A DNA stretch of 64,000 nt. Source: CALJXB01 sp965225935 (GTDB lineage: Bacteria; Pseudomonadota; Alphaproteobacteria; Kiloniellales; JAKSDN01). The stretch is taken from the NCBI GenBank assembly GCA_965225935.1, contig CBDDCC010000013.1, forward strand, positions 186,001-250,000, given 5' to 3'. Shown in pieces: positions 9,003 through 16,882 of this stretch. A model generated the notes under the pieces. The model ran no database searches. It was not told the DNA's origin and saw only the letters and a program-made list of their open reading frames with translations. Numbering within the stretch: position 1 is the stretch's first letter; each line of letters opens with the position of its first letter. The translations under genes were made by a program, and so were the position numbers.

Positions 9003-10520
9003 TTAGCTGCCGCTACGGTTGAGCGTGACGCGCTGCAACAATGTCCTGGCCAGGGGAGCGGTGACGAAAACGACGGCGACTAGGAGTAGGACTGCCGTCA
9101 GTGGGCGCGTCAGAATCTCCAAGAAATCGAAATTGCTCATCAGCAGTGCACGCCGTAGCGAGGTCTCGACGATGGGTCCGAGCACCATGCCTAACACCAC
9201 CGGCGCCAAGGGATATCGTGTCGCCTCCAACACCAGGCCGAGAAGGGCAAAGGCCAGCATTACGGCCACCGAGTTGACGTCGCCGAAGGAGAGCGAGCCG
9301 ATGATACTTACGGATAGGATCGACGTTGCTAAAACGGGGTAAGGCAAGAGCACGAGGCGGGCAAAGAAACGAATGAAGACGGCGGCCAGCAGCAACACTG
9401 TCAGGTTGGTGATGGCGATGCCGCTGAACAAGGCGTAGGCGATGTCGCTGTGGTTCAGGAACAGAAACGGCCCCGGTTGCAGATTATGAATCAAGAAGGC
9501 ACCTATCAGGACCGCAGTGGTGCCGCTGCCCGGGATGCCTAGCGATAAGAGCGGAATCATGGCGCCGACAGCTGCTGCATTGTTGGCAGACTCCGGCGCC
9601 GCCACGCCCTCGACTTTTCCTTTTCCGAAGCCGCCGGGGTCTTTCGATAGCCGGACCTCTGTGCTGTAGCCGAGGATTGCGGCCGTGGTCGCGCCTGCAC
9701 CGGGCAGGATCCCAACGAAGAGGCCGAGCAAAGAGGACCGCAGCACGGTCCAGCGCAAGCGCAGGAGTTCAGCCCAGCGTGGAAGCCGAACCCGGAAGTG
9801 GCTGCCGGCCCCTCCCGCGTCGCCCTCCTGGACCTCGGAGACCAGCACAAGATCGCGCTGGGCGATCCTGCGATAGACCTCGGACGCCGCGAAGAGGCCG
9901 ATCATGGCCGGCACGAAGGGAATGCCAGCCAGGATCGAAGTGATGCCGAACTCGAACCGCTTTACGCCGGTGATCTGATCGATTCCCACGGTCGACAGCA
10001 GCAAGCCGATGAGCGCCGCGATCAAGCCTTTGAGCGGATCCTTGGCACTGACCGCCGCGATGCAGCTCAATCCGAGCACGCCGAGCGCGAAGTACTCCGA
10101 CGGCCCGAACTGGATCGCTACCGAGGCCAGTATCGGGGTTACCGTGAACAGCGCCACGGTGGCGACGATCCCACCAATCGCCGAGCAGGTGACCGCTATC
10201 CCGAGCGCCACGCCGGCTTCCCCTCGGGCCGTGAAGTGGTGCCCCTCTATCGCGGTCATGATCGCTTCGGACGAGCCGGGGATGCGAAATAGGATCGCCG
10301 TGATGGAACCGGCGAACACGCCCGCCGCATAGAGAGATACGAAGAACAACAGTGCGGGTACCGGCGCCAGCACATAGGTTACCGGCAAAAGCAGCGCGAC
10401 CCCCGTGGTGGCGTCAAGACCTGGCAATGCGCCTAGCACCAAACCGGTCAAGGTGCCGAGCAGAATGAAAAACAAGGTTTCCCACTGAAGCGCGGTTTCG
10501 AGGCCTTGTAGCAGCTCCAT
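9003..10520 (-). CDS. tctA: Tripartite tricarboxylate transporter, large permease TctA
   Basis: A 505-residue inner-membrane protein with about twelve hydrophobic segments and the TctA signature near the N-terminus (LVLGALPGLDATTGVALLLPVTY). A second glycine-rich repeat reads GLFVGILPGAGATTAAILGY at mid-protein, the twofold pseudo-repeat of the family. The length is normal. It follows tctB by 13 bp. Together with TctB and the periplasmic TctC it forms a secondary, ion-driven importer for carboxylates such as tricarboxylates, tartrate or aromatic acids. Confidence 0.95.
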   Translation of the reverse strand: MELLQGLETALQWETLFFILLGTLTGLVLGALPGLDATTGVALLLPVTYVLAPVPALLFFVSLYAAGVFAGSITAILFRIPGSSEAIMTAIEGHHFTARGEAGVALGIAVTCSAIGGIVATVALFTVTPILASVAIQFGPSEYFALGVLGLSCIAAVSAKDPLKGLIAALIGLLLSTVGIDQITGVKRFEFGITSILAGIPFVPAMIGLFAASEVYRRIAQRDLVLVSEVQEGDAGGAGSHFRVRLPRWAELLRLRWTVLRSSLLGLFVGILPGAGATTAAILGYSTEVRLSKDPGGFGKGKVEGVAAPESANNAAAVGAMIPLLSLGIPGSGTTAVLIGAFLIHNLQPGPFLFLNHSDIAYALFSGIAITNLTVLLLAAVFIRFFARLVLLPYPVLATSILSVSIIGSLSFGDVNSVAVMLAFALLGLVLEATRYPLAPVVLGMVLGPIVETSLRRALLMSNFDFLEILTRPLTAVLLLVAVVFVTAPLARTLLQRVTLNRSGS

Positions 10521-10533
10521 CGCCTCGCGCCCG

Positions 10534-11040
10534 CTAGTAGATCAACCTATTGAGCTGATAAAAGATGCCGTGGCCACGCGGCAGAGGCACGCTCATCAAC
10601 TCTATGAAGATGACGAAGAAAACCGTCGTCAGGACGAACGGTACCCCGAGCGCGATGCGCCAGCGCCGTTGGCGGAACACCGCGAAGAGTAGTAACGCCT
10701 GAAAGGCGATCGTCGACAGAATGAAACCGATCCAATGCAGGGCCGCCACATATCCAATCGTAATGCCGACCGCAAGCACTAAGTCGAAGGGAAAGAAACC
10801 TGCCTTGGCTCCGTCGGGTGCCCCGCTGCCGAATGCTGCGACACTGCGCTGCCGTGCAACCAAGGTCCGAATCACTTCCACGGCGCTCAGGGCGATGATC
10901 GCGATCAAGAGGATCTTGGGAAAGAACGAAGGGCCGATCAGTTCGTAACGGCCGACGCCGCCGCGAAACGACGAGGCGACGAACCACAGATAGATCGCCG
11001 CGGCGAAGAACGACGCCGGCACCAGTACAGCGTATCTCAC
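10534..11040 (-). CDS. tctB: Tripartite tricarboxylate transporter, small permease TctB
   Basis: A 168-residue protein with four predicted membrane segments (SFFAAAIYLWFVA, SFFPKILLIAIIALSA, FDLVLAVGITIGYVAAL, VPFVLTTVFFVIFIELM), the normal size and topology of TctB. The start is GTG 11040, with no strong ribosome site and a large stem-loop 23 bp upstream, so translation of TctB and TctA may be kept below that of TctC. It is co-transcribed with tctA. Confidence 0.9.
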   Translation of the reverse strand: MRYAVLVPASFFAAAIYLWFVASSFRGGVGRYELIGPSFFPKILLIAIIALSAVEVIRTLVARQRSVAAFGSGAPDGAKAGFFPFDLVLAVGITIGYVAALHWIGFILSTIAFQALLLFAVFRQRRWRIALGVPFVLTTVFFVIFIELMSVPLPRGHGIFYQLNRLIY

Positions 11041-11062
11041 GGCATGATCCAGTCCGAGTTTG

Positions 11063-11112
11063 GTCGCCTGACTAGGCTTAAGAGGGAGAGGCAGTTAGCC
11101 TAGTCAGGCGAC
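11063..11112 (-). promoter_or_regulatory. 16-bp perfect stem-loop between tctC and tctB
   Basis: GTCGCCTGACTAGGCT (11063-11078) and AGCCTAGTCAGGCGAC (11097-11112) pair perfectly around an 18-nt loop. The stem lies between the tctC stop and the tctB GTG. On the transcribed strand no U-run follows, so a simple intrinsic terminator is unlikely. Expected roles are mRNA 3'-end protection of tctC or partial attenuation. The arrangement matches the stem at 2149-2194. Confidence 0.7.
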
Positions 11113-11238
11113 TCCTGCGGGACCGGCAACGCTTGAACGGAACAGAACCGACGAAACCGTATCAGCCGATTCGATGCGACCGAGCAGGACGGGAGCTGTC
11201 GTTAAGCGCTGCCTAGTCACGCACTTTTGGGGCGATTC

Positions 11239-12216
11239 CTAGTTCTGCAGGCTGTCGATTACGCCCTTGTAGAGGCCGTGCTCGTCGGCGATGACTTTCG
11301 CGAAGTCTTCGGACCCTAGGCGTCCCGGATAAAGGTTGAGCAGTCGCCCTTCCTCGAACTCCTTGTACGCGTCGGAGTCGGCGGCCTTCATGTAAGCTCC
11401 CTCCAGCATGGCCACGATCTCGTCGGGCGTGCCCTTCTTCACCGAGGCTCCGCGCCACAGCGACGGCGGCACCTTGTAGCCCAGCTCTTTGGCGGAGGGA
11501 ACGTCCGGGAACTTCTCGAGCCGATTTTCGGCAAACACGATGAGCGGCCGCGCCTGGCCAGCCTCTATCATGCCCGACATAACGCTGACTTCGTCGTAGA
11601 TCACGTCGAGCCTGCCACCCAGCAGATCGGCGTGCATCTCCTTGGACGACTCGTAGGGGATGTATCGGAAGGTCGAATCGGCGGAGTTCATAACCACGTC
11701 GACGACGATCTCGTCGAAGCTCGCCGCGCCGGTGCCGCCGATCAGCAACTCACCTTCGTTGGCCTTGGCATAGTCGACCACGGAATCCCAGGTCTCGAAT
11801 TTGCCGCCTTCTTGGCTGTGGAGCATGCCCACATCGACGTGCGCCCGGAACACCGGCGTCAGGGTACCGAGAGCGGAAAGTTCGGTTAGGCCGGTCAGCT
11901 CGTTGGTGATCTGGTCGGGCGTGATACTGAAGATCGTACAGCCATCGGCGGGCCGCTGTATGGTCTCCTCTTGCGCGAGGACCGATGAGCCGCCCTTCAT
12001 GTTGATGACCTTCACAGGCACACCGAGAACATCGGATACGCCAGGCGCGATGCTCCGCGCAAATCGGTCGCTACCGCCGCCAGCGCCCCATCCGACGATC
12101 CACTCAACGCTCTTGCAGGGATAGTCGGTTGCGTTCGCTGGGCCTGTCCAGCCTATGGCGACCAGACCCAGAAGTAGGATACCGATCCAGTCGGCGACAC
12201 GGTGAGTTGAAGGCAT
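11239..12216 (-). CDS. tctC: Tripartite tricarboxylate transporter, binding protein TctC
   Basis: A 325-residue periplasmic receptor. ATG 12216 is chosen for its strong GAGGAGGAAG site; an in-frame start at 12255 lacks one. A signal peptide (VADWIGILLLGLVAIGWTGP, ending ANA) precedes YPCKSVEWIVGWGAGGGSDR, the Bug/TctC N-terminal motif. VLGVPVKVINMKGGSSVLA follows and contacts the ligand carboxylate. It is the first gene of the operon, and its upstream region carries a 15-bp element also found upstream of the GntR gene. The ligand is unknown; downstream enzymes favour a hydroxy- or amino-dicarboxylate. Confidence 0.92.
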   Translation of the reverse strand: MPSTHRVADWIGILLLGLVAIGWTGPANATDYPCKSVEWIVGWGAGGGSDRFARSIAPGVSDVLGVPVKVINMKGGSSVLAQEETIQRPADGCTIFSITPDQITNELTGLTELSALGTLTPVFRAHVDVGMLHSQEGGKFETWDSVVDYAKANEGELLIGGTGAASFDEIVVDVVMNSADSTFRYIPYESSKEMHADLLGGRLDVIYDEVSVMSGMIEAGQARPLIVFAENRLEKFPDVPSAKELGYKVPPSLWRGASVKKGTPDEIVAMLEGAYMKAADSDAYKEFEEGRLLNLYPGRLGSEDFAKVIADEHGLYKGVIDSLQN

Positions 12217-12334
12217 GACTTCCTCCTCTGTTTGGGCAAATGCTTCTAGCGGCACGCCTCTGTTGCTTTTCCTTCAGCGCTTACGCTGCTTGGGCGGCAT
12301 GCCAGCACAAAGACCGAAGGATGCTACAGGTCAT

Positions 12335-12349
12335 AAGGTTATCTGACAA
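12335..12349. promoter_or_regulatory. Candidate FadR-type operator upstream of tctC
   Basis: AAGGTTATCTGACAA occurs here and, as its exact reverse complement, at 13258-13272. The core TTATCTGACAA is a near-palindrome (TTRTC-N-GAYAA). A related TTGTGATAA lies a few bases on (12355-12363). GntR/FadR regulators bind short dyads of this size, and their gene lies between the two sites. The site is 119 bp upstream of tctC. Confidence 0.72.
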
Positions 12350-12454
12350 ATATTTTGTGATAACTGATTGGCATTTTCTCAGAGTGCCTTGCGTCCATAT
12401 TGAACGATGACCGGGGCAGCCTTGTGAAAGCCCCAGCAGAGATGCCGGTCCGGG

Positions 12455-13195
12455 CTAACGACGGATCTTGGCGGCGTGATCGAACATGCGTTTGTCCAAC
12501 TTCAGGTCCCGCGCGCCCTTCAGCAGATGTTGCAGGGTCGCGCCCCGAGCGGCATTCGGGTCTCGGCGGTGGATTGCCTCGAAAATCTCCCGATGCTCGT
12601 CGATGTCGAGCCGAGCGCGGGCTTCGTTCTGCAGATAGTCGTAGCGGGCAGCGCGGATGCTCCCATCGATGCGGCCTTTCAAGAACTCCGTGAATTGCTT
12701 GAAATAGGTATTGTCCGAAGCCTCCACGACCGAGCGGTGGAAGGCGGCGTCGGCGTCGTCGCCCTGGACCTTGTTGCGGACTGCATCCTCTAGGGCGCCG
12801 ATTGCCGTCTCCATGGCGGACAGTTGGGCGCGTTTGCGGCGCAAGGCTGCGAGTGCGGCGGCCTCCGCTTCGAGAGTCATGCGCAATTCTAGTATATCGC
12901 TCAGGTCCCGGCGGTCCTCGAGTGCCTTTGGCTCGATGCGAAAGGCATGGCGGGTGGCGGGCGGCGAAACGAAGACGCCCCGACCCTGGTGACTCGTGAC
13001 CAAACCGTCGTACTTCAGGCGTGACACAGCCTCGCGAATCACTGGGCGGCTGACGTTGAAGCGCTCCGAAAGCTCTTGCTCTGTCGGCAAACGGTTTCCT
13101 GGGGCTATTGTGCCCGAGTCAATCTCCTCGCGCAGGACCCGGGCAACTTCCTCGGGAAGCGAGGGCGTGCGCTCGAGGGCTTCGGATCTAGTCAT
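12455..13195 (-). CDS. GntR-family regulator, FadR (FCD) subfamily
   Basis: A 246-residue repressor-type protein. The winged helix spans residues 12-80 (VLREEIDSGTIAPGNRLPTEQELSERFNVSRPVIREAVSRL), with GLVTSHQGRGVFV as the wing. The C-terminal all-helical FCD domain includes ILELRMTLEAEAAALAA, DDADAAFHRSVVEAS and DEHREIFEAIHRRD, whose Asp/His residues usually hold a metal and a carboxylate effector. It lies between the tct operon and the crotonase/CoA-transferase pair, with identical sites before each, so it probably represses all of them until substrate appears. Confidence 0.92.
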   Translation of the reverse strand: MTRSEALERTPSLPEEVARVLREEIDSGTIAPGNRLPTEQELSERFNVSRPVIREAVSRLKYDGLVTSHQGRGVFVSPPATRHAFRIEPKALEDRRDLSDILELRMTLEAEAAALAALRRKRAQLSAMETAIGALEDAVRNKVQGDDADAAFHRSVVEASDNTYFKQFTEFLKGRIDGSIRAARYDYLQNEARARLDIDEHREIFEAIHRRDPNAARGATLQHLLKGARDLKLDKRMFDHAAKIRR

Positions 13196-13257
13196 TCAAT
13201 CTCCAGTTCCCGATTCTGAACAGCGGCCACCGACGGATCGAGTCCGAACAAACCAAC

Positions 13258-13272
13258 TTGTCAGATAACCTT
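13258..13272. promoter_or_regulatory. Candidate FadR-type operator upstream of the GntR and crotonase genes
   Basis: TTGTCAGATAACCTT is the exact reverse complement of 12335-12349. A degraded second copy, ATCTGATAG, follows at 13275-13283. It lies 63 bp upstream of the GntR start and about 170 bp upstream of the crotonase gene, which fits autoregulation plus control of the divergent operon. Confidence 0.72.
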
Positions 13273-13440
13273 ACATCTGATAGTTAGTGAGGTACAAGGC
13301 TAACCCGACAATGCCCGCATTTGACACGCAAAATGTCGCCGTGGATTGCCGCTGCCGGTCTATTCACAAGGTGCCGAGCCGTCGAAATCGAAATGGGCGA
13401 ACTCTACGTCTAGTGCGTCTCAAGGAAGGGGAATGTTGAG

Positions 13441-14220
13441 ATGAGCGGATCCATATCGGTGCAGCTGGAGCGAGACGTCGCAACAGTCGTGCTGAACCGT
13501 CCTGAAAAACTGAACGCCATGACAAGCGCAATGTATCGGCAGTTCGGCGAGGTCTTCGACCGTCTCAATTCGGACGACTCCGTGCGTTGCGTTGTCTTAC
13601 GCGGTGCCGGCGAGCGAGCCTTCTGTCCGGGCAGTGATATCGAAGAGTTCGAGTCCCAGCGAATGGGGCGGGACCAGGCAAAGGCCTATGCAGCCCTGAC
13701 TCTGCCCCCGACCCTCAAGCTATGGAACTGCCCACATCCGACTGTTGCGCTGATCAATGGTGCCTGCGTCGGCGGCGGATTAGAGATGGCGATGATGTGC
13801 GATATCCGGATCTGCGGCACATCGAGCCGGTTCGGGATTCCCATCAATAGGCTGGGGCTTACGGTCGACTACGATGAGCTCACGATACTGACGCAGACGT
13901 TAGGGCGCAGGGTGGCGCTCGAGATCCTCCTCGAGGGGCGCTTGTTCGATGCCGAAGAAGCCCTGGGGCGGGGGCTTGTCAGCGAAATGGTCGCGGACGA
14001 CCTGGTCGAGAAGACTGCCGTCACGGTGGCGAGACGGATTGCGGACGGCGCCCCGCTGGTCAACCGCTGGCACAAGAAGTTTTTGCGCCGGCTTACCGAT
14101 CCGCAGCCGCTGAGCGATGCGGAACGCGACGAAGCCTACGACTGCTACGAGACCGAGGATTTCGAAACGGGTTGCAATGCCTTCGCCACCAAGACGAAGC
14201 CGGTGTTTAAGGGACGTTGA
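13441..14220 (+). CDS. Enoyl-CoA hydratase/isomerase-family (crotonase) protein
   Basis: A 259-residue crotonase-fold enzyme acting on acyl-CoA thioesters. NRPEKLNAM, RAFCPGSDIEEF (first oxyanion-hole strand) and NGACVGGGLEMAMMCDIR (second oxyanion loop) are diagnostic. Glu115 matches the first catalytic glutamate of classic hydratases. The second, usually in a PE pair twenty residues later, is Ile135 here (GIPINRLG). The enzyme may therefore be an isomerase, hydrolase or decarboxylase-type crotonase. It starts at ATG 13441 and is followed after 3 bp by a CoA transferase that would make its substrate. Confidence 0.85.
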   Translation: MSGSISVQLERDVATVVLNRPEKLNAMTSAMYRQFGEVFDRLNSDDSVRCVVLRGAGERAFCPGSDIEEFESQRMGRDQAKAYAALTLPPTLKLWNCPHPTVALINGACVGGGLEMAMMCDIRICGTSSRFGIPINRLGLTVDYDELTILTQTLGRRVALEILLEGRLFDAEEALGRGLVSEMVADDLVEKTAVTVARRIADGAPLVNRWHKKFLRRLTDPQPLSDAERDEAYDCYETEDFETGCNAFATKTKPVFKGR

Positions 14221-14223
14221 CTC

Positions 14224-15441
14224 ATGGGACAGGACGCTAAGGCTGTGAAGCCCCTGACGGGAATCAAGGTTGTCGAACTGGCGCACGTGATGGCAGGGCC
14301 GGTTTGCGGGCTGATGCTGGCGGACCTGGGCGCCGACGTCATCAAGGTGGAGAGGGCGCCACACGGCGATTCGTCGCGAGAAGACGACGCTTACACCATC
14401 GACGGCGAGGCGGCCTCCTTCATGATGGTCAATCGCAACAAGCGCGGCATCGCCGTCGATCTCAAGACGGACGGCGGACGGCGCGTCCTCGAGCGCCTCC
14501 TCGAGGACGCGGATGTTTTACTCGAGAACTATCGCCGAGATACGATAGAAAAGCTCGGTTTCGGATATTCCTCCTTGAAGGAGCGATTCCCCCGTTTGAT
14601 CTACTGTGCGATCTCCGGTTTCGGCCGTTCCGGTCCCTATGCGGACAGAGCCGGCTTCGATCTCATTGCCCAAGGCATGAGCTCCCTCATGAGCTTCACA
14701 GGCGAGAGAGGGGGGCGCCCGCCCATGAAGTGTGGAGCGCCGGTGACTGACATCGTCGCCGGTATCCTAGCTGCCTTGGGGACCGTTTCTGCCCTGCACC
14801 AACGTGCTGCCACTGGACGGGGCCAAATGGTAGATACCTCGCTCTTGGAAGCCGGCATCGTGCTGAGCTATTGGCAGTCCGCCATCTTTTTGGCCGGCGG
14901 CGGGGTGCCTGGCCCAATGGGCTCGGCCCATCCCCTCAATGCACCCTATCAAGCTTTCGAGGCCGCGGACGGCTGGCTCACCTTGGGTGCGGCCAATCAA
15001 TCGAACTGGCTGCGCCTGGTCGAGGCCATGGGAGTGCCGGAATTGGCTGTCGACCCGCGCTTCGTGTCCAATGCGCTTCGCTTGCAAAATCGTGCTGCGC
15101 TCGAGGCCACCCTTAATCCGACCTTCAGATCCCGCACACGGGACGAGTGGATGGACCGGCTGCGGGCAGCCGGAGTCCCGGCAGGTCCGATCCTGAATGT
15201 TGAGGAAATGCTCCAGGACCCACAGGTCTTGGCGAGAAAGATGAGCGTGGCGGTGCCGCACAGCCGTGCCGACTCGGTCCAGACGTTGGGCATGCCGATC
15301 AAGTTCTCGGAAGCGGAGGTCGGCCCTGTCACGGGCGCGCCTCTTTTGGGCGAGCACACCCGGGAAGTGCTGAAGGAGCACGGATTCTCCGAGACTGAGA
15401 TCGAAGGCTTCGTAGCGGAGGCAGCTGTCGTGTCTCAGTGA
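14224..15441 (+). CDS. CaiB/BaiF-family (class III) CoA transferase
   Basis: A 405-residue protein of the formyl-CoA transferase / carnitine CoA transferase family. It shows ELAHVMAGPVCGLMLADLGADVIKVE, RNKRGIAVDLKT and the catalytic aspartate region CGAPVTDIVAGILAAL (Asp176 forms the acyl-anhydride). GRGQMVDTSLLEAG is also typical. It follows the crotonase gene by 3 bp. It likely activates the carboxylate imported by TctABC to its CoA ester. The donor may be succinyl-CoA or acetyl-CoA and cannot be read from sequence. Confidence 0.9.
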   Translation: MGQDAKAVKPLTGIKVVELAHVMAGPVCGLMLADLGADVIKVERAPHGDSSREDDAYTIDGEAASFMMVNRNKRGIAVDLKTDGGRRVLERLLEDADVLLENYRRDTIEKLGFGYSSLKERFPRLIYCAISGFGRSGPYADRAGFDLIAQGMSSLMSFTGERGGRPPMKCGAPVTDIVAGILAALGTVSALHQRAATGRGQMVDTSLLEAGIVLSYWQSAIFLAGGGVPGPMGSAHPLNAPYQAFEAADGWLTLGAANQSNWLRLVEAMGVPELAVDPRFVSNALRLQNRAALEATLNPTFRSRTRDEWMDRLRAAGVPAGPILNVEEMLQDPQVLARKMSVAVPHSRADSVQTLGMPIKFSEAEVGPVTGAPLLGEHTREVLKEHGFSETEIEGFVAEAAVVSQ

Positions 15442-15566
15442 TCCCGATGCTGTAATTACCGGCGGAGGGGTAGGGAGCCCGGCGGCGCCTGCTAGGAGGC
15501 AGGCCGTGACGATCCGAGATTTAGAGATGCTTGGACGGTGGGCTAGAGTAACCGCATTGGGGCGGC

Positions 15567-15648
15567 TGTGATTCCTCAATACATAGATTCCGGCAGTTTT
15601 CCTGGGCTTTTGGGTTGGTGACGCTAGTCTCGATTGCATGATCCAGAT
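15567..15648 (+). mobile_element. 82-bp 5' remnant of an insertion sequence
   Basis: TGTGATTCCTCAA followed by ATAGATTC and, 75 bp in, CATGATCCAGAT matches the transposase 5' end of the IS at 55397-57797. There the end reads TGTGATTCCTCAAAACCTAG and leads to TATGATCCAGAT at the same spacing. The remnant stops exactly where the next insertion sequence begins (15649). Confidence 0.75.
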
Positions 15649-16752
15649 TGTCCCTACCAAAAACTACATCCGGACGTAGGCGTGGTGCAGTCCGCCGAGT
15701 TTCGGCATTGAAATGATGCGTCCAATCCGCTCAACGGCACGGCCGAATGGCGTATCTTTCGCCAACCCGAGGTGTGTTCGGTATCCGTTGTGGTAATCGG
15801 CATACCTGCGTAGCAACTGCCGAAGGTGGCATTCGTTGAAGATGATGACGTGGTCGAGCAAGTCTCTTCGGATTGATTCGATAGCCCGTTCCACATATGC
15901 GTTCTGCCACGGCGAGCGCGGTGCGATCGGTCGATCTCTGATGCCCGTTACGGACAGACGATTGACGTAGACCTGACCGTAGGATGCGTCACGGTCTCGT
16001 ATTAGGAACTCCGGCGCACCCTCCCAGGGGAATGCCTCGGTAACCTGATGTGCGACCCACTCGGCTGTCGGGTGGTAGGTTGCGTTGACGTGAAGGATAC
16101 GTCGTCGACTGTGATCGAGGATCACTAGGCCAAACAACAGCTTGAACCCAAGTGTCGGCACGACAAACAAGTCGATCGCAGCGATCCCGTCTGCTTGATT
16201 GCGAAGGAAGGTTCTCCAGCCCTGTGACGGCGGGCCTTTGCGTTTCATCATGTATTTGGCGACTGTTGACTGGGAGACATCGATGCCGAGCTTTAGCAAT
16301 TCACCATGTATTCTGGGCGCGCCCCACAACGGGTTGTCTTCACTCATCGCCCTGATGAGTTCGCGCATCTCCACTGGAACCTTCGGTCGCCCGACGCCTC
16401 TCAAGCACTTCATTCGCCAGAACAGTCGAAACCCTGCGCGGTGCCAACGCACCACCGTTTCCGGCTTTACGATCAGCATGTTCAAGATTGAACGCGGCTT
16501 TGCTCGATAAGGCTCTGCGAAGAACATCCGATCCCAGGGGTTGAGCTTTGGTCTCCCAGGAACCTGACGGCGCAATGACACAACTTGATGCCGCAGCGCC
16601 GCGACATCAGCCTCTGTTGCTGGGCCGTGAACCAGGCGGCGCAGAAAGCACCAAATGATCGTTCGCAAGACATCAAACATCTTAAGTAGATGGTCATTGG
16701 ATCGAGCGGACCGTCAAGCCCAGAGAAATGGATGAAGTATCTGGTAGGGACA
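15649..16752 (-). mobile_element. Insertion sequence (1104 bp) with integrase-core transposase
   Basis: Terminal inverted repeats TGTCCCTACCA (15649-15659) and TGGTAGGGACA (16742-16752) enclose one transposase gene, so the element appears complete. I see no clear target duplication (CCAGAT on the left, GACGCA on the right), so the flanks may have been rearranged after insertion. Confidence 0.82.
15664..16680 (-). CDS. DDE transposase with integrase core (rve) domain
   Basis: A 338-residue transposase with an N-terminal DNA-binding part (LRHQVVSLRRQ, ETVVRWHRAGFRLFWRMK) and a retroviral-integrase-like core. The DDE residues lie in IAAIDLFVVPT, FLIRDRDASYG and NAYVERAIESIRRDLLDH. PLWGAPRIHGELLKLGIDVSQSTV is shared almost word for word with the disrupted transposase near 56.8 kb, so they are related but distinct elements. 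The frame is intact, so the element may be active. Confidence 0.88.
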   Translation of the reverse strand: MFDVLRTIIWCFLRRLVHGPATEADVAALRHQVVSLRRQVPGRPKLNPWDRMFFAEPYRAKPRSILNMLIVKPETVVRWHRAGFRLFWRMKCLRGVGRPKVPVEMRELIRAMSEDNPLWGAPRIHGELLKLGIDVSQSTVAKYMMKRKGPPSQGWRTFLRNQADGIAAIDLFVVPTLGFKLLFGLVILDHSRRRILHVNATYHPTAEWVAHQVTEAFPWEGAPEFLIRDRDASYGQVYVNRLSVTGIRDRPIAPRSPWQNAYVERAIESIRRDLLDHVIIFNECHLRQLLRRYADYHNGYRTHLGLAKDTPFGRAVERIGRIISMPKLGGLHHAYVRM

Positions 16753-16882
16753 GACGCAATTGCGGCTCTTATACTGATCAGATCGCCCGGGCGTCTCCGT
16801 CGGCCGATTCCATCGCCTTGTCATCGGTGCCGTTGCGTCTATCGCCCGACGCTAGGGGCTTGGGCGGTATGGTCCTCCGGCT

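Noticed and set aside
15487..15504. Hairpin GCCTGC/GCAGGC after the CoA transferase gene as an intrinsic terminator
   Set aside because: Only six base pairs and no T-run follows, so it cannot be supported as a terminator.
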